NCBI GenBank assembly: GCA_040143965.1
Contig: JASJQH010000001.1
Location: 1-64,000, forward strand
Direction of reading: 5' to 3'
Source: Basidiobolus ranarum
Taxonomy: Eukaryota > Basidiobolomycota > Basidiobolomycetes > Basidiobolales
Length of the DNA: 64,000 bases
Positions 36,540 to 47,845 of this stretch are shown piece after piece. The notes below the pieces were generated by a model, which saw nothing but the letters and a program-made list of their open reading frames with translations, made no database searches and had not been told where the DNA came from. Position numbers and translations under genes: made by a program. Each line of letters starts with the position of its first letter. The stretch's first letter is position 1.

Positions 36540-38384
36540 ATGGAGGAAGGTATGCATATCGTGGAGAACCGAGTGGCTTCTTTTATTGACGCCAAATTCA
36601 CTTGGCCACATCCTGATACTTTTGGTGTCACACCTTTGAATGTAGTTACAAATCCCTATATTAATTCCAACTACAACTACTTCTTACTAACGTATCATTT
36701 CTATGCCCAATAAGTTGGCTGAAGCAGGATTTTACTTCGATCCTCACCTTTCTGGAGATGATAGTTGCGTTTGTTTCCTTTGTCAAAAGTCTTTAGGCGG
36801 TTGGGAAGCAGAGGATAATCCAAACACCGAGCATATAAGTCACGCGCCTTATTGTGCTTGGGCGAAACTTTTATGCTCACGTATATATGTTACTGGTTCT
36901 AAAATACCGTTAGAGAATTTCGATGAAGATTCTTACCTTCCTACTTCGAGTTTTATGGAGGCTGCACGGGCTGCAACCTTTCAAGAACTCTGGCCTCATG
37001 AGAATAAGAAAGGTTGGCTATGTAATGTTAAAAAGGTACGTCTCAAAATTTCTTACTAACACGTATATACATGGATAAAACACCAGATGAATTATATCTT
37101 GGAATTCTCTTATTTTCCTTGTTAATTCTTAATGATTTGTTGTAGATGGCGAAAGCTGGGTTTCATTACAACCCTACACCGGATTCTGATGATACCGCCT
37201 GTTGTATTTACTGCAACACTACTCTTGATGGTTGGGAGCCACGTGATAGTCCGGTGTAAGTTTCAGTATCATATGTGACAATTGTTATGGATATAATCTT
37301 ATTGTCTTTACGATCACAGCAAAGAGCATCGAAAGAGAGCTCCCACTTGCCCTTTTTTCTCAAAAGATCTCAAGAATACTATAAAGAAAATGGATACTGT
37401 TGTCGAAAAGAAAGCAACGAAGGACATCGTGGCGGAGGTAGTCTCTTTAATGAAAACAATTGCCTTTTTGGATTTTAAATTCATGTTTTTTAGACTATTG
37501 AACCGGAAACGGAAGAATCTTCGAGTGATTCCAGAAAAGTGAAACCTCGAGAAAGCTCTAGTAGTGAGAGCTCTCAGGTTAAAGCGAAACCTAAGAATCA
37601 AAGAGGAAACAAGAAGAAAAAAGAAGCACCAGAGATATCAGCGACTACCATTGTAGAACCAGAACAAAGCGAAGAGTTGCCACCTGTCATACCAGAGCGT
37701 AAAGTACGTGGTGGCCGGAAGAGAAAGGTGGATATGAATGTTGAAGAAATACCTATAGTCAGCAAATCTATCCACGAAGAAGGAGATCAAATGGAGACAG
37801 TTATCCCACAAGCTGATATGAGTAAAGAAGAAGTAGATCAGGAATCTGAGCCAAAGCACAAGAAAACTAAAAATCAAGAGCATTCTGACACTGAAATTCC
37901 AAATTCTGACATACAAGAAACCTGCATAAACCCTAACTTCACCGAACTCATTTCACCAAAATCAGTTAACAAGTACCAGACTACCAGTGAAGAAGCATCC
38001 GATTCGATGGTGCTTGAAAAGCAAGTTCAAGAGAAACAAGAACCAGGCGAGCCGTTATATGAGATGACCCTATCTGCTCCTAATACAAACACCTCTTCAA
38101 TCGAGGCTCCTGTTGACAGGAACGATGAACAAGCCAAGTGCCTGATATCCAATAGCCCCCTCCAACATATGGCCTTACCTTCCTCAGAGGCAACGAAGAA
38201 GGATGAAGAGATTCTATTCGATGGAATACTCAGTGAGGAGGAGCTAAATATGACTGTAGAGCAGTTTATGAGATCACTGATCGACAAGCAAGTTAAGAAG
38301 CTACAGTCAGAAAGTGAAGAAAAGATAGCACAGTTCATGCAGGAAGCGGATAAGATTAAGAATATGATTGGCACTATGGACTAG
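36540..38384 (+). CDS. BIR1: Double-BIR survivin-like protein (Bir1 type)
   Basis: Likely chromosomal passenger subunit that targets Aurora kinase to centromeres, as S. pombe Bir1 does. Exons are 36540-36641, 36715-37035, 37146-37255, 37320-37437 and 37494-38384, giving 513 residues. BIR1 spans about 7-90 with FTWPHPDTFG, LAEAGFYFDP and the zinc ligands CFLC, His and Cys in HISHAPYCAWAK. BIR2 spans about 105-190 with MAKAGFHYNP, CCIYC and KEHRKRAPTCPFF. Residues 200-450 are disordered, Glu/Ser/Lys rich, with basic stretches (RGNKKKKE, RGGRKRK). The last 55 residues are a predicted helix (ELNMTVEQFMRSLIDKQVKK), in the place where Bir1/survivin binds INCENP and Borealin. The exon 1 donor GTAGTT is the weakest join. 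Confidence 0.88.
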
Positions 38385-38770
38385 TGGTTTATTATCTGCT
38401 CGCAATGAACTTCAATTTTGTATTATTTCAGCATTCTTGTCAATTGTTATAAATAGACTATTTTTTGTAAGATTTTGCTACGTTAACAAAGTATTTTTCA
38501 TAGTGTATCTTCATCTTTCATGGTATATCTTCGTAGTATGTCTTAATTCTTCACACTGAGTATCTTCGTAGTATGTCTTAATTCTTCATACTGAGTATCT
38601 TCCGTAGTATATCTTCATCAAATCAATAAATTCCCAATGTTTGCTATCATTTAGTAATTGCTTCCCCCAATTTTACTGGCCAGTTAATGTTCAATAGATG
38701 CGATTAAAATTAAGATCGATGAAGAATTTAGTTACTCTATCTAGCTCAAGAGAAGTCTGGTTTACACATC
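38385..38770. other. BIR gene 3' region and MIM1 promoter
   Basis: 386 bp containing the 35-bp tandem repeat described separately. No gene is seen. Confidence 0.55.
38526..38612 (+). repeat. 35-bp tandem repeat, about 2.5 copies
   Basis: Units starting TATCTTCGTAGTATGTCTTA begin at 38526 and 38561, and a decayed third (TATCTTCCGTAGTATATC) begins at 38596. The first two differ at one base. Confidence 0.88.
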
Positions 38771-39220
38771 ATGTCAGCTAGTCTATCACTTGCGTCTGCT
38801 CTTCAACCTTCTACCTTTCATAGAAACTCTGTTTTGACCTCTGCATCTTTTACAAGGTCCACGACATTTACAGGGACCAGCTTTGAGACATGTGCAATCA
38901 AAACTGGAATAAGTGAATTAGAGGAGATAGAGACTGATAGCGAGGACGATCTTTCCGATACTACATCCAACTCTCCAACCTCCAAAAATACTGTGGTTAT
39001 TAACCAGGTTGAAAACATCACTACGATTGTTCCATTTTACCGCCATCCCCGGCTACTTGCTGTTCTCAAAGTATTCGCATTTAACTTATTCTTACCTTTC
39101 TTAAGTGGAGTATTTATGGGCTTCGGAGAAATCTGCGCTAATGAGGTGACTTTCAAATGGGGTTGGGTTGGTGCTAGAACATTCTCCACTGGGCTTTACT
39201 CCAGTACCAAAGATAAATAA
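38771..39220 (+). CDS. MIM1: Mitochondrial outer-membrane import factor MIM1 (TOM13)
   Basis: Fungal-specific insertase component for alpha-helical outer-membrane proteins and TOM assembly. A single exon encodes 149 residues. The N-terminal 80 residues are Ser/Thr rich then acidic, and poorly conserved. The diagnostic part is one membrane segment, FAFNLFLPFLSGVFMGFGE, followed by ICANEVTFKWGWVGA. It matches the family pattern N-L-x-L-P-F-x-x-G-x-x-x-G-F-G-E, including the GxxxG helix-packing motif. No intron is needed. The C terminus after the membrane part is short. Confidence 0.85.
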   Translation: MSASLSLASALQPSTFHRNSVLTSASFTRSTTFTGTSFETCAIKTGISELEEIETDSEDDLSDTTSNSPTSKNTVVINQVENITTIVPFYRHPRLLAVLKVFAFNLFLPFLSGVFMGFGEICANEVTFKWGWVGARTFSTGLYSSTKDK

Positions 39221-40613
39221 GTGCGTACTCTATGAATACCTCTCATTAAAACCTCCATTATGTTGAATTTTTGTTCTCCAATTAATGATCAGAAGGGTTT
39301 TGCCTTGGTTATGATCCAATTGTATAAAACATTGCATTTGAATTTTCACTTTCTCAAAGAAGTTACGTGTTCATTTCAGTCTGCTAAGACTTTCCAACTC
39401 TAGCCCTTTTAAATCAACAGGAATAAGTATCTTAATTTGTGGATTGTATAAAGTATATCTGAACTCCTTGATATTACTGGTATTCTTTCCACTCAGTTCA
39501 AAGCATCAGTTTTCATGGATTGCACTAAAATCTTAAAATGATGGTAATTTTGCAGTTTAACATGCAAGACAAATATAGAAGGTAACAACGAAAATTCTCT
39601 ACTTTGAAACTCAAGTATAGACCTGTTGCTTGATGAAGTATATAGCATTGCACAGTAGTTGTATGTATTCAACCAACCTCAGAACACAACATTGCAGGGT
39701 GGATCATAGCAGTACTTTGCAGGTAATATATAGCTGAGATGATGATTGCATGTTGCCCAATCAGATATCTTCTTTCTTTACAAGAGTATCCATGATGAAT
39801 ATATGAATTGAGGCAAGTGTTCAGCAACTTTGTACATCGCACATCATTCAAGATCAACATAGATCTTGACATATCGGGAGGTAAGCGTTGCTGATTATGA
39901 GTCAATGGTTGTAATTCCATAATATTGCTCTTGATGCCACATTATCCATCAGCGAACGTGCTCATCTGCACAGTTAGGGTTAGACGGTGTAAATGTGCAG
40001 ATAGATATGTAGATACGAGCGCAGATGTAGATACGCTGAGGTCTGAACAGGATTATACCTCAGCATTACTTGCTCAAAACTAGCCCAAGCCAATCATAGT
40101 AAGAAGTGTATATTTATCGGTTGTGGGTTATGGATTATGGGTTATGCGAGAAATCATCGCAAATGGCGTTTGAAGATCGAACAGTATCTTGCTGCACTGC
40201 AAATCTACATCTACCAATGGATACCACAGTACTTCAATGGGTTTTGACAAGATGTTCACCAATATGGGCAATTCAGGGGCTTCCGCTCGTGGTGTAACCC
40301 TTTTGCCCCGTTGTTCAGAAGATCTAAACCCTCTCCGCTCAATAATATTCCTTATCCGCCTTGGTGCCGAAAACTATTGGTCATAATGCTATGACTAATT
40401 CTTGATCGTTCTTACTAGAGTTATGCTTTTGCCTATAACCGTCAATTTTTTTCATCGAATTGATAAGGAGCTATCCGGGTATACACTTAAGAGATATATA
40501 TAAGCCATCTGCTGAAGTGTAGACAATCATCCTTTGTGAGTTTTCTGCAATATCTTCATCAAAGTCCTCAAGCTACTATACCATAGACTTCTGTAAATTT
40601 TCCCTCTTTTAGA
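39221..40613. other. Gene-poor region upstream of DAHP synthase
   Basis: 1.4 kb. It holds a partial TTAGGG box (CAGTTAGGGTTAG at about 39972), a decameric near-repeat of TTATGGGTTATG type at 40127-40146, and a TATATATAAG box at 40495-40504 about 110 bp from the start of the next gene. Open frames here look random. Confidence 0.5.
40495..40504 (+). promoter_or_regulatory. TATA box of the DAHP synthase gene
   Basis: TATATATAAG lies about 110 bp upstream of the ATG at 40614. Confidence 0.45.
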
Positions 40614-41774
40614 ATGACTTTTGAACAAACTGACGACCTCCGCATCTCTGGTTATGACCCTCTTCTGCCTCCACAAATTATTCAACAAGAACACCCACTT
40701 AGCGAAGTGGCAAGAAGCACTGTCCAGTTGGCTCGCCAGAAGGCGACTGCTGTCCTAAAGGGCGAAGATGACAAAGTTATTGTAGTTGTTGGTCCTTGCT
40801 CTATCCACGATATCAAAGCCGCCAAGGAATACGGTTAGTAAATATTGATACCGCACTTTAATTGAATTGAATTGAATTAACAAGAATCGTATCCTATAAT
40901 AGCACAAAAACTTCATGAAGTTACTGCGAAATATGAAAATGAACTTGTTATTATCATGCGCGCTTATTTCGAAAAACCTCGTACCACCGTCGGCTGGAAG
41001 GGTCTGATTAATGATCCATTCCTTGATGGAAGTTTCCAAATTAACAAAGGGCTTCGTATTGCCCGTCAGTTGTTAATTGATATTACCTCCATGGGAGTTC
41101 CCGTAGGCTCTGAGTTATTAGATACTATCTCTCCACAATTCCTGGCTGATCTGATTTCTTGGGGAGCCATTGGCGCTAGAACCACAGAGTGTCAGCTTCA
41201 TCGTGAGCTTGCCTCTGGTGTTTCTTTCCCAGTAGGATTTAAGAATGGAACTGATGGTAATGCTGGTATAGCTCTGGATGCAATTCGCGCTGCCTCTCAT
41301 CCTCACCATTTCCTTGGTGTTACCAAGCAGGGATTGGCTGCCATTACCAACACTTCAGGTAACGATAGCTGTCATATTATTTTGCGTGGTGGCAATACAG
41401 GACCCAACTATGAAAAGAAACACATTGCTGGTATTCGTGAAGACTTACGCAAAGCCAAGTTAAGAGAAGTAATCATGGTTGATTGTAGCCACGGAAATAG
41501 TTCCAAGCTTCACACTAATCAGCCCAAAGTCTGCTCAAATCTCGCTCAACAAATTGCTGGTGGAGATACCTCCATTGTTGGCCTAATGATTGAAAGTAAC
41601 TTAGTCGCTGGCAGACAAGACATCCCTAAAGAAGGGCCCGAAACCCTTACTTACGGGCAGAGTATTACCGATGCCTGTGTTGATTGGGAGTGTACAGTTG
41701 GTATGTTGGATGAATTAGCTCACGCTGTTCAACAACGTAGAAGTTTACGCACCAACGGAAACGGAAATTATTAA
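40614..41774 (+). CDS. ARO4: 3-deoxy-7-phosphoheptulonate (DAHP) synthase, class I
   Basis: First enzyme of the shikimate pathway, condensing phosphoenolpyruvate with erythrose 4-phosphate; cytosolic. Exons are 40614-40833 and 40903-41774, giving 363 residues, close to yeast Aro3/Aro4 (370). Signature segments are VVVGPCSIHD, MRAYFEKPRTTVGWKGLINDP, SELLDTISPQFLADLISWGAIGARTTE, FKNGTDGN, LRGGNTGPNY and MVDCSHGNSSK; the metal and substrate residues in these are intact. The Gly-split intron has GTTAGT and ATAATAG borders and contains an ATTGA microrepeat. I cannot tell from sequence alone whether it is the tyrosine- or phenylalanine-inhibited isoform; the ARO4 symbol is nominal. Confidence 0.95.
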
Positions 41775-42846
41775 ACTTTTCCAATCACAATATGATTCAA
41801 GCTTACAAGTTCTCATAGTATTGGAATTAGTATGTGAATAGTAGTCCCGTTGTTAATATATACATTTACCGCCTTTATTCATGGTCTTTTATACCTTTCA
41901 AATATCACATAATAAACACTCATCCACAAAGTATCTTTCTTCCTACAATAGTCATTGCTCTGACCTACCCAGTCCATTGAGTAATAATCTGGCTAATGAT
42001 TCACAGTCTCACCTTTAACTATGTGCCCCTTTGATACCATATGAACACGCAATAATTTGGCTAAATATGGTATGTACCGCACAATCTATAGAACGAACAA
42101 TGGTCGAAGGAGGGGGGTTGTCGGTAAAATCCTTACAAAGAAACTAAGTTGATCGTCCGTAAGCTGGCGAATCAGAAGAGAGACAGACTAAGGGTATTGA
42201 AGTCCAATATTGGGTGAAGTGAAAAATTAGGGCGATATCAATTCTCCATTGGAAGAATCGTTGTGATGAATAAATTGACTTTTTTGTTGATGGCTTGATA
42301 ATGCTCGAAATAGCCACCCTTAAAGACAAAGAAATATTAATAGCAATGCAGTCTATATACCCGACAACGCTTAAAAATTAGCGCCAACTTTATTACGTCC
42401 AACGTTACATCTGTTGGGACTACCATCTCATTAGTTAGAAAAACTGTGCAATCGCCAGCAGTTGATGATCTTTAAGATATCGTCATTGCTACCATTGAAA
42501 ACCCCCATTGTAAAGGATGCAGTGCATTGAATGAAAATAAGTGAAAAGTCGCACAGCTTAATAGGCCCATACTACTACTAGTTTTCTGTCTAATCTATAA
42601 ACAACCAAAACCTGATTCCCACCACTCACATTCCAAGTCGAGGGACTTGATGGTGGTACAATTTTAATTACTGCAACTCCAATATATTTACTTGGGATTT
42701 TTACCAGTCTACTAGCCAAGCTTCACTCACCTATAAAGTTTGAAGTATGGCTCCTGCAACTATGAAAATAAGCGCTTATCTTTTTCATTCTCTTAGTGCA
42801 GGACACCTACCTTTTCTTTCCTTTTTCTATTGTACCATCTCTCAGT
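41775..42846. other. Upstream region of the LPMO-like gene
   Basis: 1.07 kb, with a CTATAAAG box at 42731-42738. A short ATG-initiated frame at 42747 overlaps the true start region in another frame and may act as an upstream ORF. Confidence 0.5.
42731..42738 (+). promoter_or_regulatory. TATA box of the LPMO-like gene
   Basis: CTATAAAG lies about 110 bp upstream of the ATG at 42847. Confidence 0.4.
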
Positions 42847-43665
42847 ATGTGGGGAAAAAATCTTATCACTCTTGCTATTCTTTCACTTGCCTGCGCCGTC
42901 AATGTTCAGGGTCATTCTTACCTAACCGGTCCTGACCCACGTGTTAGACAAGGTCAATGTCGCCTTGATGGAAAAACATTTACTGGTTCAAACCCAAAGA
43001 AATGCTCTGGACCATGTGAAAGCACTGTCTTGACTCCTTTGAACAAACGCGCGGTATACCAAAGAGGTCAGGAACTCAGTGTATCTTGGGCACGTAACAA
43101 TCACCCTGGTGGTTTTGTTCGCCTTGCCTTTGCTAAGACCTCCAAATCTGGTAGTTCCAGTGAATTCGACAAAAATGTTCACAAATACTCTTGTTATGAA
43201 GCCGGGCCTGGATGCCGTGGTCAAAGTGACAAGAACAATAATGACAAATTAGGCGGCAGTACCAAGAACTGTAATACTGCTATATACATTCCAAAGTGGC
43301 TTGAAGATGGTGAGTGGACTCTCCAATGGTCTTGGTATGGCTCCATGCAAGGTCATGGTGACTTTTACTCCTGCTCTGACATTGTCATTAAGGGTGGCCC
43401 TAAGGGAGCTAGTCAAGGTGCTGCATTCGAGGGCGGTGACCCACGTAATCCTAATAAGCAACTTTGTGCTATCGGTTGGGGTGACCGTCTTGGTGTCTGT
43501 AAGTGGAACAGATGCTGGGATACCCAGAACAAGAAATCCCGCGAACCTTTTGTCAAGAAAGGATGGAATACTAATGTTGTCATCAATGCTCCTCCTTACT
43601 CGAAAACTCCTCTGAAGATGTTACCCGGCCGTAATCCTGCTACCAACAAATCAACCCCTTGGTAG
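42847..43665 (+). CDS. Secreted copper-histidine-brace protein, LPMO-like
   Basis: A single exon of 272 residues. A 22-residue signal peptide (MWGKNLITLAILSLACAVNV then QG) ends so that the mature protein starts with His23 (HSYLTGPDP). That is the rule for lytic polysaccharide monooxygenases, whose N-terminal His chelates copper. A second conserved His is His86 in WARNNHPGGFVRLAFA. The C-terminal sheet has LQWSWYG and DFYSCSDIVI, where the Tyr or Phe would fill the axial copper site. Many cysteines suggest disulfides. No separate carbohydrate-binding module or GPI signal is present. I infer a chitin- or polysaccharide-active AA10/AA15/AA17-type enzyme, but the CAZy family and any activity are not determined. 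The next annotated gene downstream is also secreted and carbohydrate-related. Confidence 0.72.
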   Translation: MWGKNLITLAILSLACAVNVQGHSYLTGPDPRVRQGQCRLDGKTFTGSNPKKCSGPCESTVLTPLNKRAVYQRGQELSVSWARNNHPGGFVRLAFAKTSKSGSSSEFDKNVHKYSCYEAGPGCRGQSDKNNNDKLGGSTKNCNTAIYIPKWLEDGEWTLQWSWYGSMQGHGDFYSCSDIVIKGGPKGASQGAAFEGGDPRNPNKQLCAIGWGDRLGVCKWNRCWDTQNKKSREPFVKKGWNTNVVINAPPYSKTPLKMLPGRNPATNKSTPW

Positions 43666-45278
43666 TTTAGGTTTCTTTCAACTTTTATCATTTACTAGTT
43701 TTGGTTAATAACATAATATTTGGAGCAATAAAAACATCCTCTTAAACCATAACATGTGTAATTCGTAATGTTTAAGAATATCCATAATTGCACTAATAAT
43801 CATACAATGTTAGTTAGGCACACTGGTAGCATATTGAAGCAGCTAGAATGAAATAGAAACCCGTAACGCCACATTTGAATATCAGTAGTGATTTGTTTAT
43901 GCGTCAAGTTAGAGAAATCATCATTTAACAGGATACAGCAAGGGAGTGGACATTCATTTATTATCTATTCATGAATGCAATAATACTGAATATACATGCT
44001 GGAACTCGATAGATTAGATTGTATGAGGCGTTGGGCTGACTTAGGTATGATGATGCACCTTTGTCTAGCTTCCATCATCAACCATCCATTGAAATATGCA
44101 CTTAGGAAGGTACCGTGACTCTGTAATGCGACCAAGAGCCTATTTAGACAAGATTGAATTATTTCATAACCAAACTGGTTATCTGAATTCTCGCCAGCAG
44201 CATATTCCAAGTGTACTACTTAGATAACTCCAATCAGGAGTTCGTTCCTTGCAAGTGATCATGACCTCAATCTCGTGGAAAAGCATTGTACACCATGATA
44301 AGTTTTCTAAAAATCAGTAATAAAAACGGAAGAAGTATGTAGTGTCAAGTGAATTTCAGTTAAAAAACCCAACTGGTGGTACTAGCCAGAGGCTATCTGA
44401 ATTAAACTTGATTCTCTTTGTGTGATCAGAGGGGAACTGTTTTAGAATGCCCTAAGTTGTGATTGGAAACTCCCTGACCAAACTTCGATTGGGCTTGGAG
44501 GGACAGGAGAAGAATGGATTGGTCTAATCTTCCATAGAAAACTATATACTTCATTCGTATAGTCACACAAATTTATGGCAGCGGAACTCTTGTATCCAAT
44601 TGATGCTGCTTTCATTTATTTACCATCAATCAATCGGTTTCCGAAAACCCCGACGATCACCTCTTTAGTGTGCGGAATAGACAAAAAAGCAAGGCTTGTT
44701 GTATAGAGCACAGCGAAAGTAGTATGCTCATGCTAATCATGATAAAGTGGCATATTTCGGCTAGTATTATTAAATCTCCCCCAGACTTTATTGTTCTACC
44801 AGGCGAACAACTATCCCCATAGAGTCGAGGTTCTTTAGCTGTACTCGAAGCTCAATTTAATTCACAGACCACAAATGAATACAATGCTGTAAAGGGGATC
44901 AGCAAATCTGTAGAACTATTAATAGCCCAATGAAATACAATATTAAACTATTCATTAGTTAATCAACCATAGAAGTTTATGTACCTCCTCAGGTTCCACA
45001 GCTTAAATTGAACTGGTTTGGAGACGAAAGTGGGGGTTCAAGGCAAGAATTCCTTGGCTATAGTTAGGCAAGTGGTTCCACCAGATTATAAACTTAAATA
45101 TGTACTGCTGCCCCACCCTTCCTCATTACTTATCGTTTGATATTTTTATTTATCACACCCCCTTCTCCTTCCTCTACAGACGCTTGGTCGTCCGCATACA
45201 CTCTAATTTCATCAGACCTTTGACACTGCTTGTTGTCTCTAATTACATTTTCAACTCTTCCGCATTTATTAGTATATC
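43666..45278. other. Gene-poor region between the two secreted-protein genes
   Basis: 1.6 kb, AT-rich, no conserved gene. A TATAAAC box occurs at about 45088, some 190 bp before the next ATG. The open frame at 43965-44210 (-) looks random. Confidence 0.5.
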
Positions 45279-46569
45279 ATGAGAATATCCGCACAATCTT
45301 TAGTGATTTTGGGTTTAGCCGCTTCTTCTTTAGGCAATAACACCTGTAAGGTTCCTTCACCCAAAACCCACGTATCTTATCGTGCTTCGGGACCCATTGT
45401 ACTTGATGGAAAACTCGATGATGAAGCTTGGAAAAAGGTTCCTTGGACTGAGAACTTTGGTAATATTTTGGGCGCTGCTGGCACACCCCCTCCATCAATG
45501 ATGAATACCCGCGTGAAGGTAAGTCGATATCTTCAAGCTATAATAGTTCTGCGATAGTTACTCATTTTCCTTCCTGTAGATTATGTTTGATGAGGAATAC
45601 ATCTATGTTGGAGCTCAGATTGACGAGGAAATTATCCGCGCCAAGCCCGAGTGTGGTGACAAAGGTACTTAAGATTAATTTTACATTCAATTCGGTCCAG
45701 ATGTTAACTCATTAATATTTGCAGCCTGGGATGATAATGACTTCCAATTCTATCTCGATGCTGATCGCTCCAATAGAAATCTCAAAGTAATCAAGATGAA
45801 TGCTTTGGGTGTCTATGACTCGGTCATTTATGATAAACCACCCAGCAACAACGGTGTTGCCAAGCCTTGGGATATCAAATCTAAGTTTGAATTTAAGGTA
45901 TACACCAATGGCCAAGTTAATGACCCTAGATGGCGTAGGGTTAAGGGTGGTTTCTGGTCAGTCGAGTGGAAGCTTCACAAGAGCCTTTTATCTAATAAGG
46001 CCCTCGGTAAGCGTGACGTAGAAGGCGTTCCAGCATACCAGAATATGAACTTCTTGCGTACTGGTTACAACCCTACCTCCGTTTATCCTCTCCCCGACCA
46101 AAGCAATGCCACCAGCACTGCTTCTCTCTTCTTCGGAATTCCACCGGTATTCAACTTCTCAGGTATGATGAAGCGTCATCAAGTCACTGCTAAGTATCAA
46201 TTCTCTTGGACTCCACAATACTCTAATGACCCTACCAACCCTGATCTCTGGGGTCATATGGAGTTCAAGGATACCACCGATACCTCCATTCCCTTCGTTG
46301 AAGATCCTAACTACTCTACTCGCTACGCTCTTATGCAAGTATACTATGCTCAACAAGCCTATGCAGCCAAAAACCATGGCAAGTACGCCAATGTGTACTC
46401 TAAGTTGAACATTGATTCTGAAGTTATCGGCAAGTGCGTTGCCGTTCCTAAGATCCAAGTATCCCATGACTGCCTCAACTTCGACGCTTTCATTAAGAAG
46501 AACAAGGTTGTTGGTGCCATCAACGACAGCCGTGAGATCAACTTCAAGGCTCGCTTGGCTCAGAATTAG
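45279..46569 (+). CDS. Secreted CBM9-like carbohydrate-binding protein
   Basis: Exons 45279-45518, 45580-45664 and 45725-46569 encode 389 residues. A signal peptide (MRISAQSLVILGLAASSLGN) is followed by a CBM9-like beta-sandwich: PIVLDGKLDDEAWKKVPWTE, then VKIMFDEEYIYVGAQIDE after the first intron and DNDFQFYLDADRSN after the second. These are the first strands of the domain that binds sugar ends in bacterial xylanases and stand-alone proteins. The later WSVEWKLHKSLL, FLRTGYNPT and PDLWGHMEFKD pieces complete the fold as seen in bacterial CBM9-family proteins. No catalytic domain is present. Ligand unknown; the animal/fungal distribution and a possible bacterial origin need a tree. Confidence 0.75.
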
Positions 46570-47845
46570 TTCCGCCTTTTTTGGATTTCATCACATTTAC
46601 ACTGATCAATTCTTCATACATTAGGAATTTTTTAATCAGTTTTTGTTACTCTTAATTATGTATTACATTTCGTGTCCTTTTTGATTGCTTCGCTCCATTA
46701 CCATTACATAAGTAGCCCTTACTGCGTAACTCTTATTCTTATTAAAATTGGTGATTAAAATCATTCATTTGAACTTACTATTATACCAGCCTAGAATCTG
46801 TAGTCGTTACAAGCTATTTTGACAAGTATAGGCTTCGGTATTTTTCTAGTTCATGTTCAGTCACTTGTTAGGCCTCTTTATTTGCATTATTCGGATAGTA
46901 CTCTCACAAGAAGATGGTTTCGCTCAAAGATATTGTACTCCTATAGTATTGCTAACTCTATTTCTACTTGATTAAGCGAGGCGTGAATGTTCCTTCTAGC
47001 CCATCTCTTACAAAGACCATCAAAAAGCGTGCTTGCTTAGTAATAACGAACTGGCATGATTTCAAGCAGCTCTATTCCATTATATTGAGCCCAGGCCTAA
47101 TAACCCCTGGCTCGATGGAACAAGTCTAATGTGAACAAAATGTAGTATGGATTATGAAATCGTATGAATCATTCTTTTGTATGTGAAACAATCCACTCCC
47201 CCGCCTCCTAGGATTGGTTCTTTTTTCTCCGACTTGCTTACCACACCGATTGTTAGCTATATAGAGAAAGTCTTAAAATATACTGATCCCTGTTACCCAA
47301 TCAAGAATCCTTGGAGCCATACTGAGTAAGCTTATTTAGTTGTATTGCTCGTTTGAGCAGCAAGTTCATCCGCTTGATACTCGTTAGTTATTCGCTGATT
47401 ACTCCATTATATTAGTCAATAGATTATGTAAAATAAACCCCAAGCATATGGCCTTTTGTTTCAGTTTGATGTTATGTAAGCATATTATATGACTCAAAAA
47501 TGGATTTTTGTGTCTGACGTGGTTGGTCTACAGGCAGGTGTATTTTCCATTAAAAGAAAGAGAGCAAGATCCGATTACTATGGTGTAATTTGCTATTATT
47601 GACTGAAAATTATCATTGATTCAATGGGGAGAAAATGCCAGTCTAGCGTGGTATTGGGTTGTTTGATTTAGCTCCATCAAACGCATTTAGCAGCTCTCTA
47701 TTGGATAAACTTCTGAGACGAAATGATCATCTCGGTTTGAGATTTGTTGAAGGCTTAATTTTTCAAGTAACTTAACAGTAAGATCCCGTAATCTCCTTAT
47801 AATTTGGCCGTTGGCAACTATCTATCAGACCCTTTCATAGAAATT
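46570..47845. other. Gene-poor region upstream of the INTS10-like gene
   Basis: 1.28 kb, AT-rich. I see no gene, repeat or RNA. Confidence 0.45.

Noticed and set aside
40014-40400. Overlapping short open frames upstream of DAHP synthase
   Set aside because: No recognisable motif, different frames overlap, and the region has simple repeats.
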